Positions 38,134 through 46,424 of a stretch of 64,000 nucleotides of DNA are shown in pieces (the stretch's first letter is position 1; the number at the start of each line of letters is the position of its first letter). The DNA is from Mesostigma viride (taxonomy: Eukaryota > Streptophyta > Mesostigmatophyceae > Mesostigmatales > Mesostigmataceae). The notes under the pieces were generated by a model. It ran no database searches. It saw only the letters and a program-made list of their open reading frames with translations, and was not told where the DNA came from. Location of the stretch: the NCBI GenBank assembly GCA_009746045.1, contig RPFO01000154.1:8330693-8394692 (forward strand), given 5' to 3'. Both the position numbers and the translations under genes were made by a program.

Positions 38134-38204
38134 CATGAAAGGAATGACGTATTTTTTATGCCGAAACCGGGTGTGAGAATAAAAACCGTTATTTTATTTA
38201 TACG

Positions 38205-38831
38205 ATGACGAAACGCGCTCGAAAGACGGTCCATAGGCGTCACCGCGCGCGCCAACCTACAAGTGACAATGCCGAGCCCGTTAGCGAAGACAAGCCCGAT
38301 TTCGGCGACCTTCCTGAAAACGCCATCAAGGAAATCGCTCTCCGAAGCGGACAGCCGTTCATCGATAAGAGGAGTGTAGGCGAAGGACTGGTGGGCATGA
38401 TCCCCGATTTGAGGGAGAAAGCACACGACGATTACGACAGGTTGGTGGCGGCCCGTGCGCAATTCCGTCATGATAATAAACTCAATTGGGGTGCTCCAGA
38501 TCCCGAACTCGTGCGCGAGGACCAGGAGTTCAGCACAAACCGCGTCCTACCCGCCATGCAACGAAAGTGGGCCTTTAACATGGGGTTAGCTGGTCGTTCG
38601 AAGATGAAGCCCGAAGAGGTCATAAAGAGGGAGGATGCCCGTAATGCCGCTTGGAACGCGAATAAGTTCGCTTCTCCGTCCTCGGGCCACACCGGGGGTC
38701 AGGCCAGGTGGACGACGAGACAGTGCGGCAAACTCACGGCGAAAGGCACCCGGTGTCGCAACGCCTCCCGGAAAGGATGCAAATCCTGCGCGTGCCACGC
38801 GGCGTCTCAGCGTAAAGCGCCGAGACGCTAG
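38205..38831 (+). CDS. F-box-like protein with C-terminal zinc module
   Basis: 208 residues. The N-terminal basic leader MTKRARKTVHRRHRAR is followed at about residues 33-50 by FGDLPENAIKEIALRSG, close to an F-box start. The C-terminus carries the family module (QCGKLTAKGTRC, then SCACHAASQ). Upstream is the AT-rich AATAAAAACCGTTATTTTATTTATACG, typical of viral promoters. If the F-box assignment holds it would link the zinc module to ubiquitin-type targeting. Moderate support only. Confidence 0.5.
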   Translation: MTKRARKTVHRRHRARQPTSDNAEPVSEDKPDFGDLPENAIKEIALRSGQPFIDKRSVGEGLVGMIPDLREKAHDDYDRLVAARAQFRHDNKLNWGAPDPELVREDQEFSTNRVLPAMQRKWAFNMGLAGRSKMKPEEVIKREDARNAAWNANKFASPSSGHTGGQARWTTRQCGKLTAKGTRCRNASRKGCKSCACHAASQRKAPRR

Positions 38832-38929
38832 CACACGGTCCGCGCGGGGGAAGCACTTAGCATAACTTCGATTCGGGTATGGACCGACTCGTCCTGTATT
38901 CCCGCGAATTCATGGGGGAACTCCCGCGT

Positions 38930-39274
38930 TTAGGCGATCAACGTGATCGCGAGAAACGCGATGGCGGCCACGATCCGCATTTCCCTAGTCGCCTCTTTAG
39001 GGCCCGCGACGTTGCCTTTGTCCTGCTGTTTGTTCATCGAGTTAGGGCGGCCGTAGAGGGTCATGTGTAAACAGTCCAGGGCTGTGAAGTTCTTTGGTTT
39101 AATGATCATAAGCCAAAAAAATGCAAACAGTACGACAGAAATCTTGAAGTACATGGATGGGTTGGCATGAGGGGAAAGCGCGTAGAGCGCGTTCGACAAA
39201 AACTTCTTGAGATCGAACTTCTCCCTTAACACGACAGGTACATCGTTTATGGTCAAAGATTGAGCTTGTCCCAT
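38930..39274 (-). CDS. Putative N-myristoylated membrane protein
   Basis: 114 residues starting MGQAQSLTIND, which fits N-myristoylation (Gly2, Ser6). Two hydrophobic segments follow, about residues 46-62 (ISVVLFAFFWLMII) and 99-113 (MRIVAAIAFLAITLI) at the very C-terminus. A lipid-anchored double-spanning protein is typical of the inner membrane of icosahedral large DNA viruses. No family recognised. Confidence 0.55.
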   Translation of the reverse strand: MGQAQSLTINDVPVVLREKFDLKKFLSNALYALSPHANPSMYFKISVVLFAFFWLMIIKPKNFTALDCLHMTLYGRPNSMNKQQDKGNVAGPKEATREMRIVAAIAFLAITLIA

Positions 39275-39436
39275 CGTTTATTATTAGAAGACAGATTTAT
39301 ATGAGCCGAAACGGTCCGCGATTGAAGTCAAACACGGATCGACGGCCAATATTGGCTTACATCTGGCAAGACACTATTGGCCGTAGATGTGAAGCTCAAT
39401 CGTCAGTGCGTGAAAGCACTCGCCTCCCTCGAGGGG

Positions 39437-39443
39437 TATAAAT
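39437..39443 (+). promoter_or_regulatory. TATA box of first BRO-like gene
   Basis: TATAAAT 31 bp before the ATG at 39,468. The spacing is shorter than in the palindrome region, so this is a close-type promoter. Confidence 0.5.
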
Positions 39444-39467
39444 TCGGAGCTGGACCTAGGAAGCGCG

Positions 39468-40346
39468 ATGGAACCAGCAACCATGTCGGAGTCTATCACC
39501 AACTTCTTGGTCCTTGGCAACGATTCATTCGATGGGAAGATCCGAGTCACCCCTGACGGTCGGGTGTCGGTGTACGATTGCATGTCGGCGATTGGGATCA
39601 ACAACCCTCATGAGTATTGGAAGAGGCTCCAGTCGAGCCATGACGAGGTTCTCACTCTCAGTGACAACTTCAAATTCCCTGGTCGCGGGCAGCGGGAGAC
39701 GCCTGTCACGGATCGGCGCGGTCTGGGCCGGATCTTCACGCTCCTGCCGGGCAAGATCTGCGAGAAGTTCCGCGACAAGCTGAACCTCCTTCACGAGCTG
39801 TACATCGACGCGGACCGCGCACTGGGCGAGGACATTCTTCGGCGGGCCGACGAGCGCGACGGGGTGACCGCGGAGAAGAAGCACGACCGTCTGGACAGCC
39901 GCGACTCCACGAAGCGACTGAACGACACGATCAAAGAGTACGGAGCCTCGAACCCGTCCCCACGCAACGGGTCGATGTACGGAATCGTCCACTCCACAAA
40001 CAATCTGGCTGTCACGGGTCGCACGGCCGACGAACTTCGCGTTTCGGTCGGCGCTCCGAAGAGCACTTCCGCTCGTGATTGTATGAATCGCGTGCAGAGC
40101 GCGGCCATGACCTTCATGCAGTCAAGCGAGGAGTACGAGATCAAGCATAAGAACAAGGACCCCGTCGTGGTCGCAAAAGACGCAAAGGCGCAGATGGAGC
40201 CCTTGTTCATTCTGCGTGGTCTTCACGAGATGACGGCGACCCCGGACGAGATGCGCGAGAACAAGAGGATCATGTCGGAGTCGCGGGTCTCCCAAAGGAT
40301 CGAGAACGCCCCGAAGGTGCCAAGGGTTGAGGGTCGGTCCCACTGA
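39468..40346 (+). CDS. BRO-N-like DNA-binding protein 1
   Basis: 292 residues. Residues about 15-125 follow the BRO-N/KilA-N-associated plan: a GKIRVTPDGRVSVYDC strand pair, a helix with AIGINNPHEYWKRL, a basic loop (FPGRGQRETPVTD), then GLGRIFTLLPG and a helix with KFRDKLNLLHE. BRO proteins occur in many large DNA viruses, bind DNA and are thought to modulate transcription. The C-terminal half is helical and charged. It is followed 92 bp later by a clear paralog in the same direction. Confidence 0.65.
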   Translation: MEPATMSESITNFLVLGNDSFDGKIRVTPDGRVSVYDCMSAIGINNPHEYWKRLQSSHDEVLTLSDNFKFPGRGQRETPVTDRRGLGRIFTLLPGKICEKFRDKLNLLHELYIDADRALGEDILRRADERDGVTAEKKHDRLDSRDSTKRLNDTIKEYGASNPSPRNGSMYGIVHSTNNLAVTGRTADELRVSVGAPKSTSARDCMNRVQSAAMTFMQSSEEYEIKHKNKDPVVVAKDAKAQMEPLFILRGLHEMTATPDEMRENKRIMSESRVSQRIENAPKVPRVEGRSH

Positions 40347-40438
40347 ATTGGTCGTATGGAAGTGACCACACATTGTTTTGACTGCCGATTGCGTTCTGTC
40401 AGACATCGACAATTTCGGAGCCTCTCTTATATGCAACC

Positions 40439-41359
40439 ATGGCAGCGGGTGTCGTTCGTTTCTTGAAGCCGGTGCGCGCTTTTGCGGATGGGGAGACGGA
40501 TCCGTTCGCGGACCGAATCCGAGTCACCGAAGATGATCGCATTTCGATCATCGATGTGATTGCGGCAATTAGTTTTATGAACGATGACGGTACTCCCATG
40601 GAAAATGCCAACATCAAGGCATCTGTGTACTTCTCGAGACTTCAAAAGGCTCACGAGTCAGTTAAAACATCTTGTTTAAACTGGAAATTCCCTGGCGCCA
40701 GGCAGCGAGACACCCCGGTGACCGACCGACTGGGGATGATCAACATCATCCAGCTGCTGCCGGGGCGGAAGGCGGACACGTTTCGTCGCAGTCTCGGAAT
40801 CCTGGCGACCAAGTACCTCGACGCGGACGAGGAGTTCGTGCAGTCGGTGCTCGACCGGTACAAGGAGAAGACCGGGCGCGATTTCCCCATGACCCGGGAG
40901 CAACTGAACCAGTACCCGCGCATCCAGGCGGCCGAGTCCAATAAGCAGGACATGCGCGCGATCCGCGACAGCTCTGCCAGTAAGGTCCCGTGCCACGTGT
41001 ACGCCGCCGTCAACAACACCGCGAACCAGCTGGCGACGGGGTACAATACGACGGCCGAGTATCGCAAGGACCAGGGCTTGACGAAGAAGAGCCAGGCGAC
41101 AAGAGATACGTTTAATGACGAGATGTCCTCGTTGATGGACCTGTTCCATCGTCGCCACGCGCGGCTGGTGGAGAAGGGCGGCGACCCCGTGGTCGAGGCT
41201 GCCAAGATCCGCGAGTCCTTGGCTCCGGGTCTGCGATCCATCGGGTACTACGAGGACGCTCGAGAGGTGAGAGGGGCGGAGTTCGCCAAGGGGAACAAGC
41301 GGTTGATGGAGATCAACCGGGTGCTCGCCCGGGACGAAGCGAAGAGGATCAAGGCGTAG
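40439..41359 (+). CDS. BRO-N-like DNA-binding protein 2
   Basis: 306 residues, paralogous to the preceding gene over nearly its whole length. It shares DRIRVTEDDRISIIDV, then WKFPGARQRDTPVTD and a GMINIIQLLPG counterpart, and similar helical C-terminal blocks (VYAAVNNTANQLATG against IVHSTNNLAVTG). The upstream CTCTTATATGCAACC may serve as promoter. The tandem pair indicates local duplication. The function is DNA binding by analogy. Confidence 0.65.
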   Translation: MAAGVVRFLKPVRAFADGETDPFADRIRVTEDDRISIIDVIAAISFMNDDGTPMENANIKASVYFSRLQKAHESVKTSCLNWKFPGARQRDTPVTDRLGMINIIQLLPGRKADTFRRSLGILATKYLDADEEFVQSVLDRYKEKTGRDFPMTREQLNQYPRIQAAESNKQDMRAIRDSSASKVPCHVYAAVNNTANQLATGYNTTAEYRKDQGLTKKSQATRDTFNDEMSSLMDLFHRRHARLVEKGGDPVVEAAKIRESLAPGLRSIGYYEDAREVRGAEFAKGNKRLMEINRVLARDEAKRIKA

Positions 41360-41538
41360 TTCAGACCGCGGCCTTGATCCTCCCGCTTCTTTGACTAGGA
41401 AGTGGGAGCAGCCCCGAATCGCGGGTTCAGCGCGATTCGAGGCTGCCGGATAAATTTTGACGGACTCCGAAGAGGCCGCCGGCTTTTAATACTAATAATA
41501 AACAACAAACTTTCCAATCGCCCTGGAACGCGCGCTCC

Positions 41539-41739
41539 TTACGGTTTCGGCGCGGCCTCGTTCTTGTGCTCGTGCGCCTCCCGGAAACGGAACTCGATGA
41601 TGCGCTTCATGCCTTCATTCATGACGTCGGGCGGGCGCGGGGTCGCGGGCGGGGACGGGTAGAACGGGCCGGTCCATAACGTCTCTCCCGGGTCGGCCCT
41701 GCGAGGAGGACGGAAGCACGACAGGAACCGGATACGCAT
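41539..41739 (-). CDS. Small hypothetical protein
   Basis: 66 residues, MRIRFLSCFRPPRR start, Pro-rich middle, charged His/Glu-rich end. It fills the gap between the BRO genes and the next plus-strand gene. No domain recognised and coding is uncertain. Confidence 0.35.
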   Translation of the reverse strand: MRIRFLSCFRPPRRADPGETLWTGPFYPSPPATPRPPDVMNEGMKRIIEFRFREAHEHKNEAAPKP

Positions 41740-41781
41740 GGCTCGTTACCAAGATATGCGGAATTTGTAACGGCGGACGAG

Positions 41782-41787
41782 TATAAA
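41782..41787 (+). promoter_or_regulatory. TATA box of hypothetical gene
   Basis: TATAAA 103 bp before the ATG at 41,885. Confidence 0.45.
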
Positions 41788-41884
41788 TCCCGCGGCAGAG
41801 GCCAAAGAGAGGCATCTATCCCTCTTCTGCGTGCAGAAGCCAAAGTCGTCCTACGAGTCGCCCCGTGACGACTGAATCGCGAAC

Positions 41885-42613
41885 ATGAAGATCACGCACG
41901 AACTCGTTGCCGTCTTGGAATCTCTGAAGTTGGTGGTCGATGGAAGCGTCGCGGGGATCGAGGCGACCACGAGGGTCGCTCGCATGCTGGAAACGCACTC
42001 CGTCGCGGTTCCTTCGCTCGTCGTTTCGGATGCATACGTCCTGAACCTTGCCCGGTCTTTGACGATTCGACTCTCCAACCCCTATCTTCCCTGCGATTCG
42101 ATCGTCGAGGCCTTGTGGACCGCGATTCACTCCCCGCCGATGTCCGACGTGAACAGCGTCTCGATAGCGCCGCGCCAATGGAACGAGCTCCTCCCGCTCG
42201 TCAGCACGATCCTCTTCTCGCAGCCCGCCGCGACCCTGCAAGACCCCGTGCAACGGATCCCGGCGTCGAAACCGGTCTCGGAATCGGAGTTCGCGGGTCT
42301 CAAGGCGCTGGCCAAGACGATCTGTGTCGTGTGCAAGAAACCGTCCGACGTCAACAAAGCGACGATGAGAGTCGCGCTCGTTTCGGCCATGGCGGCGTGC
42401 GGGATCAACGCCGTGGCCGTCAGCAGTCTGGTCCTCCTCGGGTCGGTAGTCCAGACGAAAACGGCGGGTTGGCGGGAAATGATGGACATCGTGGAGGAGA
42501 TCGCGGACGTGGCGGAGGCGTGCTACCGAGACGCGGCACGGTCGCCGGGGGGCGGGTTCGACGCCGTCTGTTCGGACGCGATGAGCCGGCTCGTTTTGTC
42601 GACACAGGTGTAG
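41885..42613 (+). CDS. Hypothetical helical protein
   Basis: 242 residues, rich in Ala, Val, Leu and Ser, predicted mostly helical, with one CVVCKK pair near residue 139. No catalytic motif or membrane segment is clear. The ATG at 41,885 follows GAATCGCGAAC, a word frequent before starts in this region. Convergent with the small zinc-module gene 10 nt away. Not recognised. Confidence 0.55.
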   Translation: MKITHELVAVLESLKLVVDGSVAGIEATTRVARMLETHSVAVPSLVVSDAYVLNLARSLTIRLSNPYLPCDSIVEALWTAIHSPPMSDVNSVSIAPRQWNELLPLVSTILFSQPAATLQDPVQRIPASKPVSESEFAGLKALAKTICVVCKKPSDVNKATMRVALVSAMAACGINAVAVSSLVLLGSVVQTKTAGWREMMDIVEEIADVAEACYRDAARSPGGGFDAVCSDAMSRLVLSTQV

Positions 42614-42623
42614 GTGTGACGCG

Positions 42624-42860
42624 TCACTCGGCCCCGTTGGCTCCGTACACGGGCTGAAACCCGCTCGCGTCCCCCGGTTGTTGGGCGATCGCCGCCTGCT
42701 TCTGCATGAGAAAGCGCAAGAGGGCCAGCTTCTTCGGATCTATGGCGGCGCTGCGTTTGGAAGCGCGCGCTTTGTGCAATGCGCACCTCTTGCAGCGGGA
42801 AGCGCTAGGGCGCTGGCACGGCGTGCCGCGCTTGGTTTGCATTCCGCAGGTAGAAACCAT
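42624..42860 (-). CDS. Short zinc-module protein
   Basis: 78 residues. Almost half is the family module (TCGMQTKRGTPC, then RCALHKAR), followed by a helical basic part and a Gln/Gly tail. The smallest stand-alone member of the set, which suggests the module folds by itself. Confidence 0.6.
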   Translation of the reverse strand: MVSTCGMQTKRGTPCQRPSASRCKRCALHKARASKRSAAIDPKKLALLRFLMQKQAAIAQQPGDASGFQPVYGANGAE

Positions 42861-43077
42861 AGGCTCTGATCATGACGTACTCTTAGCGTCCAAAAATAAT
42901 TTCGCGTTGTTCTTCTTGCAAATGTCAAACATGTGGCCGTTGATCCGAATGCGCGACAAGTTTGGATAGGGCCGTTTGGGGGTAGCAATAGGAATTTCTC
43001 TCGGTGGCACAGAATCTGTCATCGGTCATTCTATAAGGAACGAAGGTTTTCTTTGGGTTTAATAACATAAGTATCGC

Positions 43078-44319
43078 ATGCCGGAATGCAAAGGGAAGAC
43101 ATGCAAGGGCACGAAATGTAGACTCCACGCGGCTAGGTCGTATTGCCGTTTTCACTCGAAAAGCGCGAAAACGCGGACCAGGGGCAAGAGGCACGCGGGG
43201 AGGCAGGAGGAGACGGAGAAGGACGCGTCTTCGCCCGTGCTCACGGACGCCTCGTTCGAGTGCCCCGAGATGTCGAAACTTCTGAAGCGACCCGAGGCCG
43301 AGCGTCTGGTCGTGCTCCTGGACATGGGGTACGACGCGGAGACGGCGTCGAAGATGTCGACGCAGGAACTGTGCTCGCACTTGACGCGCGGAATCATCCT
43401 GAAGTCCGCGCTGGGGGCGTGCGCGAACAAGATCAAAAACGAGACGACGAAGGAGCAGCTCGTTCACATGATGCACGCGTTGCACGGGACTCCTTTGCAG
43501 GCCTTGCGCGAGATGACGCACGACCAACTGTGCGGTTTGGCGACGATCTCGCAATCGCCCCAAAGCTGGCTCCCGAAGTTCGCGGGGAAGGCTTTGGCCG
43601 CGTTCAAAAAGGTGCCGTGGAAGACCCTCATTCCCTCGGGCGTGGCGGGCGCCTTAGCCTTCACCGATCTAATGGCCGAACTTATCCGCCGCACGGAGAT
43701 CGGGAATGGGGGGGTCACTGTCACGTACTTGGCGAACTCGGCTGCGGGCCAGAAACTCAAGGCTATTATGGGCGCCGTCGGTTTCGATCGACTGTTGAAG
43801 TTTTTTCGAGATCATATAATGTCCATAGGACAAGCACGATTAACGCCATCGGAAATCGGGAAGTACAAGCTGAATCGGTTCATAGACAATAATGCCCCGC
43901 TCCCGCAATGGCATTGGGCGTTTAAGAAAGTAGGGAATTGGTTGGTAGATTATGGTCCGGAAGCGGTGGGGGCCTCCGCGGTATACCTCGCAAACGCGTA
44001 TGCCCCCCCTATTGCGGCTGCGGCGGGAGGTCTGGCTTTGGAAGTAGGCGCCCCCGTGGCGGCGGCCGCGGCTCTCGGGTACGGACTCGGTAAGCCGGTG
44101 TACGATAGGCGGAAGGCGGAGGGGCACAAGATCTACCCGGGTGGAAGGAAAATCAAGGACTTTTATGTCCCCATGGTCATCGGGTTCGACAACGGACTCC
44201 CCATCGCTGGACCGCTGAACGAAAACCAAGTTGGCGTGCGTGTACCCGGCGAAGTGGAGGTTTGGGCGAAACAGCTCGCGGACTGGATGTTCTCGAAGAC
44301 GAAAGGGAAGACCGCCTAA
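43078..44319 (+). CDS. Zinc-module protein with hydrophobic C-terminal half
   Basis: 413 residues. It starts with the family module (ECKGKTCKGTKC, then YCRFH). Residues about 65-185 contain a helical domain (ELCSHLTRGII, MHALHGTPLQALREMTHDQLC, AFKKVPWKTLI) that is shared with the convergent gene at 44,316. The C-terminal half has hydrophobic Ala-rich segments (APPIAAAAGGLALEVGAPVAAAAALGYG), suggestive of membrane interaction. An AATAACATAAG upstream may serve as promoter. Stops of the two paralogs overlap by 4 bp. Function not known. Confidence 0.6.
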   Translation: MPECKGKTCKGTKCRLHAARSYCRFHSKSAKTRTRGKRHAGRQEETEKDASSPVLTDASFECPEMSKLLKRPEAERLVVLLDMGYDAETASKMSTQELCSHLTRGIILKSALGACANKIKNETTKEQLVHMMHALHGTPLQALREMTHDQLCGLATISQSPQSWLPKFAGKALAAFKKVPWKTLIPSGVAGALAFTDLMAELIRRTEIGNGGVTVTYLANSAAGQKLKAIMGAVGFDRLLKFFRDHIMSIGQARLTPSEIGKYKLNRFIDNNAPLPQWHWAFKKVGNWLVDYGPEAVGASAVYLANAYAPPIAAAAGGLALEVGAPVAAAAALGYGLGKPVYDRRKAEGHKIYPGGRKIKDFYVPMVIGFDNGLPIAGPLNENQVGVRVPGEVEVWAKQLADWMFSKTKGKTA

Positions 44320-46247
44320 GCCACCGCGGCCCCTTCCTCCGTCGCGCCTTCGTACGCCATCCTCAGCTGCCGTCGGTTGCGTATGTTCTTCTTCGCGCGC
44401 TTGACCTGCCTCGTCGCCATCTCCTGCACCGCGCGCGCGGCCTCGCCGAGACCCGGGGTAGCGTCGTACACCCCCAACGCGGCGTCCACCGCGACGTCTT
44501 TCGCGTGCCGCGCGGCGGTCTTGGCGCGTTTGCGGACGCCACGGGTCCTGTCCGCCGCAAACGTGCCGGCTGCCACCGCCTTCTCGGCGGCCAAACGTCC
44601 GGCGACCTGGGCCTTTTTTCCAAGCGCGGCGGCCGTATTCGACGCGGTAGCGAGCGCGGAAGCCCCCGCGCTTTTGGCCATCGCGGTGACCTCGGGCGGC
44701 ACGCGTTCGTGGATCCTCAGCGCGGTGTTCTTCGCCCTGCCCTGGGCGGACTTCAGCACTTTGCCGACCTGATGGGTCGTGTACATGCCCACGCCGGCCG
44801 CGGCCAAACGCGTCAACTTGTTGGACCCGACCAGCGCCGCGCCGCGTTTCATCCAGTTGAGAGCGCGTTCCGGGATGTAGGGCGCGACGGCATCCCCCAC
44901 GGGCTGTAAGAATTTGCCCGCGATGCGCATGAAGTCCGAGGGGTCGATGAACAGCAAGCCCATCCACCGCACCCTGTCGATGAACTTGCGAAACTGGTCG
45001 ACGACGGACTTGGGGGCCGTTTTTTCCAGCTTATCGAGGAATTTGTACACGGTAGAGTCGTCGTGCGTATAAGTAGATACGAGGATATAACGCAACAACT
45101 GGGCGGTGGCCAAAAACCCGATCGTCTTCCATGGCAGGCTTTTCATCATGCGCGCGATGTAGCCCGTCCACTTCTCGGGGTTTTGGATGGAGGCGACGAG
45201 GAGACACAGTTCGTCGTGGGACAGCGATTCGAGTTCGTCTAGGGGTTCGCCCTTGTGCGCGTGGAGAAATAGGATTAGCTTGCTGCGAGTGGAAATGTCC
45301 TTGACGTGCTGCGCGCATACGGAAAACGCCATTTGCTCGATGAGGTCTTTCGTGATCATGGCGCACAGCTCTTCCCGTGTAGCGGCCTGCACGGTCTCCT
45401 TGCTGTTCCCAACGTACTCGGCCAGCATTTCGGCCTCTTGTCTCTTCAACCCCTTCGCGAGGCCCATACATTGTACGAGCGCATTCGGGTCGTACGCGCC
45501 AGAACTGACGCCGTTATCGTCCGTTTGGTACGGCTGCGAGTGCGAGGCTGTCCCGTTATCCTCGAGGTCCGCGGCCGTGCCTGGGTCGGCGGCGCTGCAC
45601 GACCCGGACGAGGGGCATTGGTAATCCGAAGCGGGGGGCGGCGGGAAGGGGTATTGGAACGAGCCGTCAGGGGCGGCAGGCTGTGAGCCGAATCCCTCTT
45701 CTTCGCCCCATTCTTCCTCTCCCTTTTCGACGTCCTTCATTTCTTGCAGGAGGCGTTCGTACTCCTGCAGCATGCCCTCCCGTTCGGGGATCTCGGGGAT
45801 GTCCGTCTTCCCGGCCCAGGACAGGACGCGGGAGATGGTGGGGTTCGCTTCCGACCGGTTCCGCTTCTTGAAGCTCTTCGCGAACTCGTTCCGGATGTCT
45901 TGGAGCCTCTTCTCGATCTGGATCAGCTTGGCGACCTTCCGAGCTCGGCGGAGTTTGTTCTTGGTCGCCAGGTTGAGGTCCAGCTCGTGCTGGTCCAGGT
46001 AGTCGAACACGATCGTGTCCTGGTTCGTTCCCGGGTCCTCGTCGGTCGCCATCTCGTACGTCTCGCGCAGTTCTTTCATGATCTGCTCGTACTCCCGCGC
46101 GAGGCCCGTCTTCCCTCTGCGTTGGTTGGCCTCTCGCGCCGTGTGCGCGCGTTTCGCGGTGGCGTGCCGGCGGCACTTCGACCCTTCCACCGCCGCGTAC
46201 CTGCAAGGATATCCGTCTCGCGTGGTCCCTCTACATACACGTGGCAT
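44316..46247 (-). CDS. Large zinc-module protein, paralog of 43,078 gene
   Basis: 643 residues. The N-terminal family module (VCRGTTRDGYPC, then KCRRHATAKR) is followed by a long charged helical region (YEQIMKELRETYEM) and a Pro/Ser-rich linker. A helical domain at about residues 255-370 matches the convergent gene (ELCAMITKDLI, LFLHAHKGEPLDELESLSHDELC, SLPWKTI). The C-terminal 150 residues are Ala/Lys/Arg-rich amphipathic repeats (AAALGKKAQVAGRLAAEKAVAAG), reminiscent of histone H1 tails or viral core proteins. May bind DNA or membranes. Inferred. Confidence 0.6.
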   Translation of the reverse strand: MPRVCRGTTRDGYPCRYAAVEGSKCRRHATAKRAHTAREANQRRGKTGLAREYEQIMKELRETYEMATDEDPGTNQDTIVFDYLDQHELDLNLATKNKLRRARKVAKLIQIEKRLQDIRNEFAKSFKKRNRSEANPTISRVLSWAGKTDIPEIPEREGMLQEYERLLQEMKDVEKGEEEWGEEEGFGSQPAAPDGSFQYPFPPPPASDYQCPSSGSCSAADPGTAADLEDNGTASHSQPYQTDDNGVSSGAYDPNALVQCMGLAKGLKRQEAEMLAEYVGNSKETVQAATREELCAMITKDLIEQMAFSVCAQHVKDISTRSKLILFLHAHKGEPLDELESLSHDELCLLVASIQNPEKWTGYIARMMKSLPWKTIGFLATAQLLRYILVSTYTHDDSTVYKFLDKLEKTAPKSVVDQFRKFIDRVRWMGLLFIDPSDFMRIAGKFLQPVGDAVAPYIPERALNWMKRGAALVGSNKLTRLAAAGVGMYTTHQVGKVLKSAQGRAKNTALRIHERVPPEVTAMAKSAGASALATASNTAAALGKKAQVAGRLAAEKAVAAGTFAADRTRGVRKRAKTAARHAKDVAVDAALGVYDATPGLGEAARAVQEMATRQVKRAKKNIRNRRQLRMAYEGATEEGAAVA

Positions 46248-46424
46248 CGTATCGATACGTAAAACCGTTATTGTTTAGCGGAGAAAAAGGTGGTCGATAA
46301 AGAGGAGGACGCTCTCGGGAGGAGCACACACGCGCTCGCTCGCAGCTGACAATCGCATTCCTTCGTCACGATCGAATCGTCACAAATTCCTCATCTAGTA
46401 GTAGCACCAATCGGCGAGGACGAT
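46248..46424. promoter_or_regulatory. Divergent promoter
   Basis: Separates two divergent genes. Contains ACGTAAAACCGTTATTG near the minus-strand start and GATCGAATCGTC near the plus-strand start, both words that recur before other genes. Confidence 0.4.
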
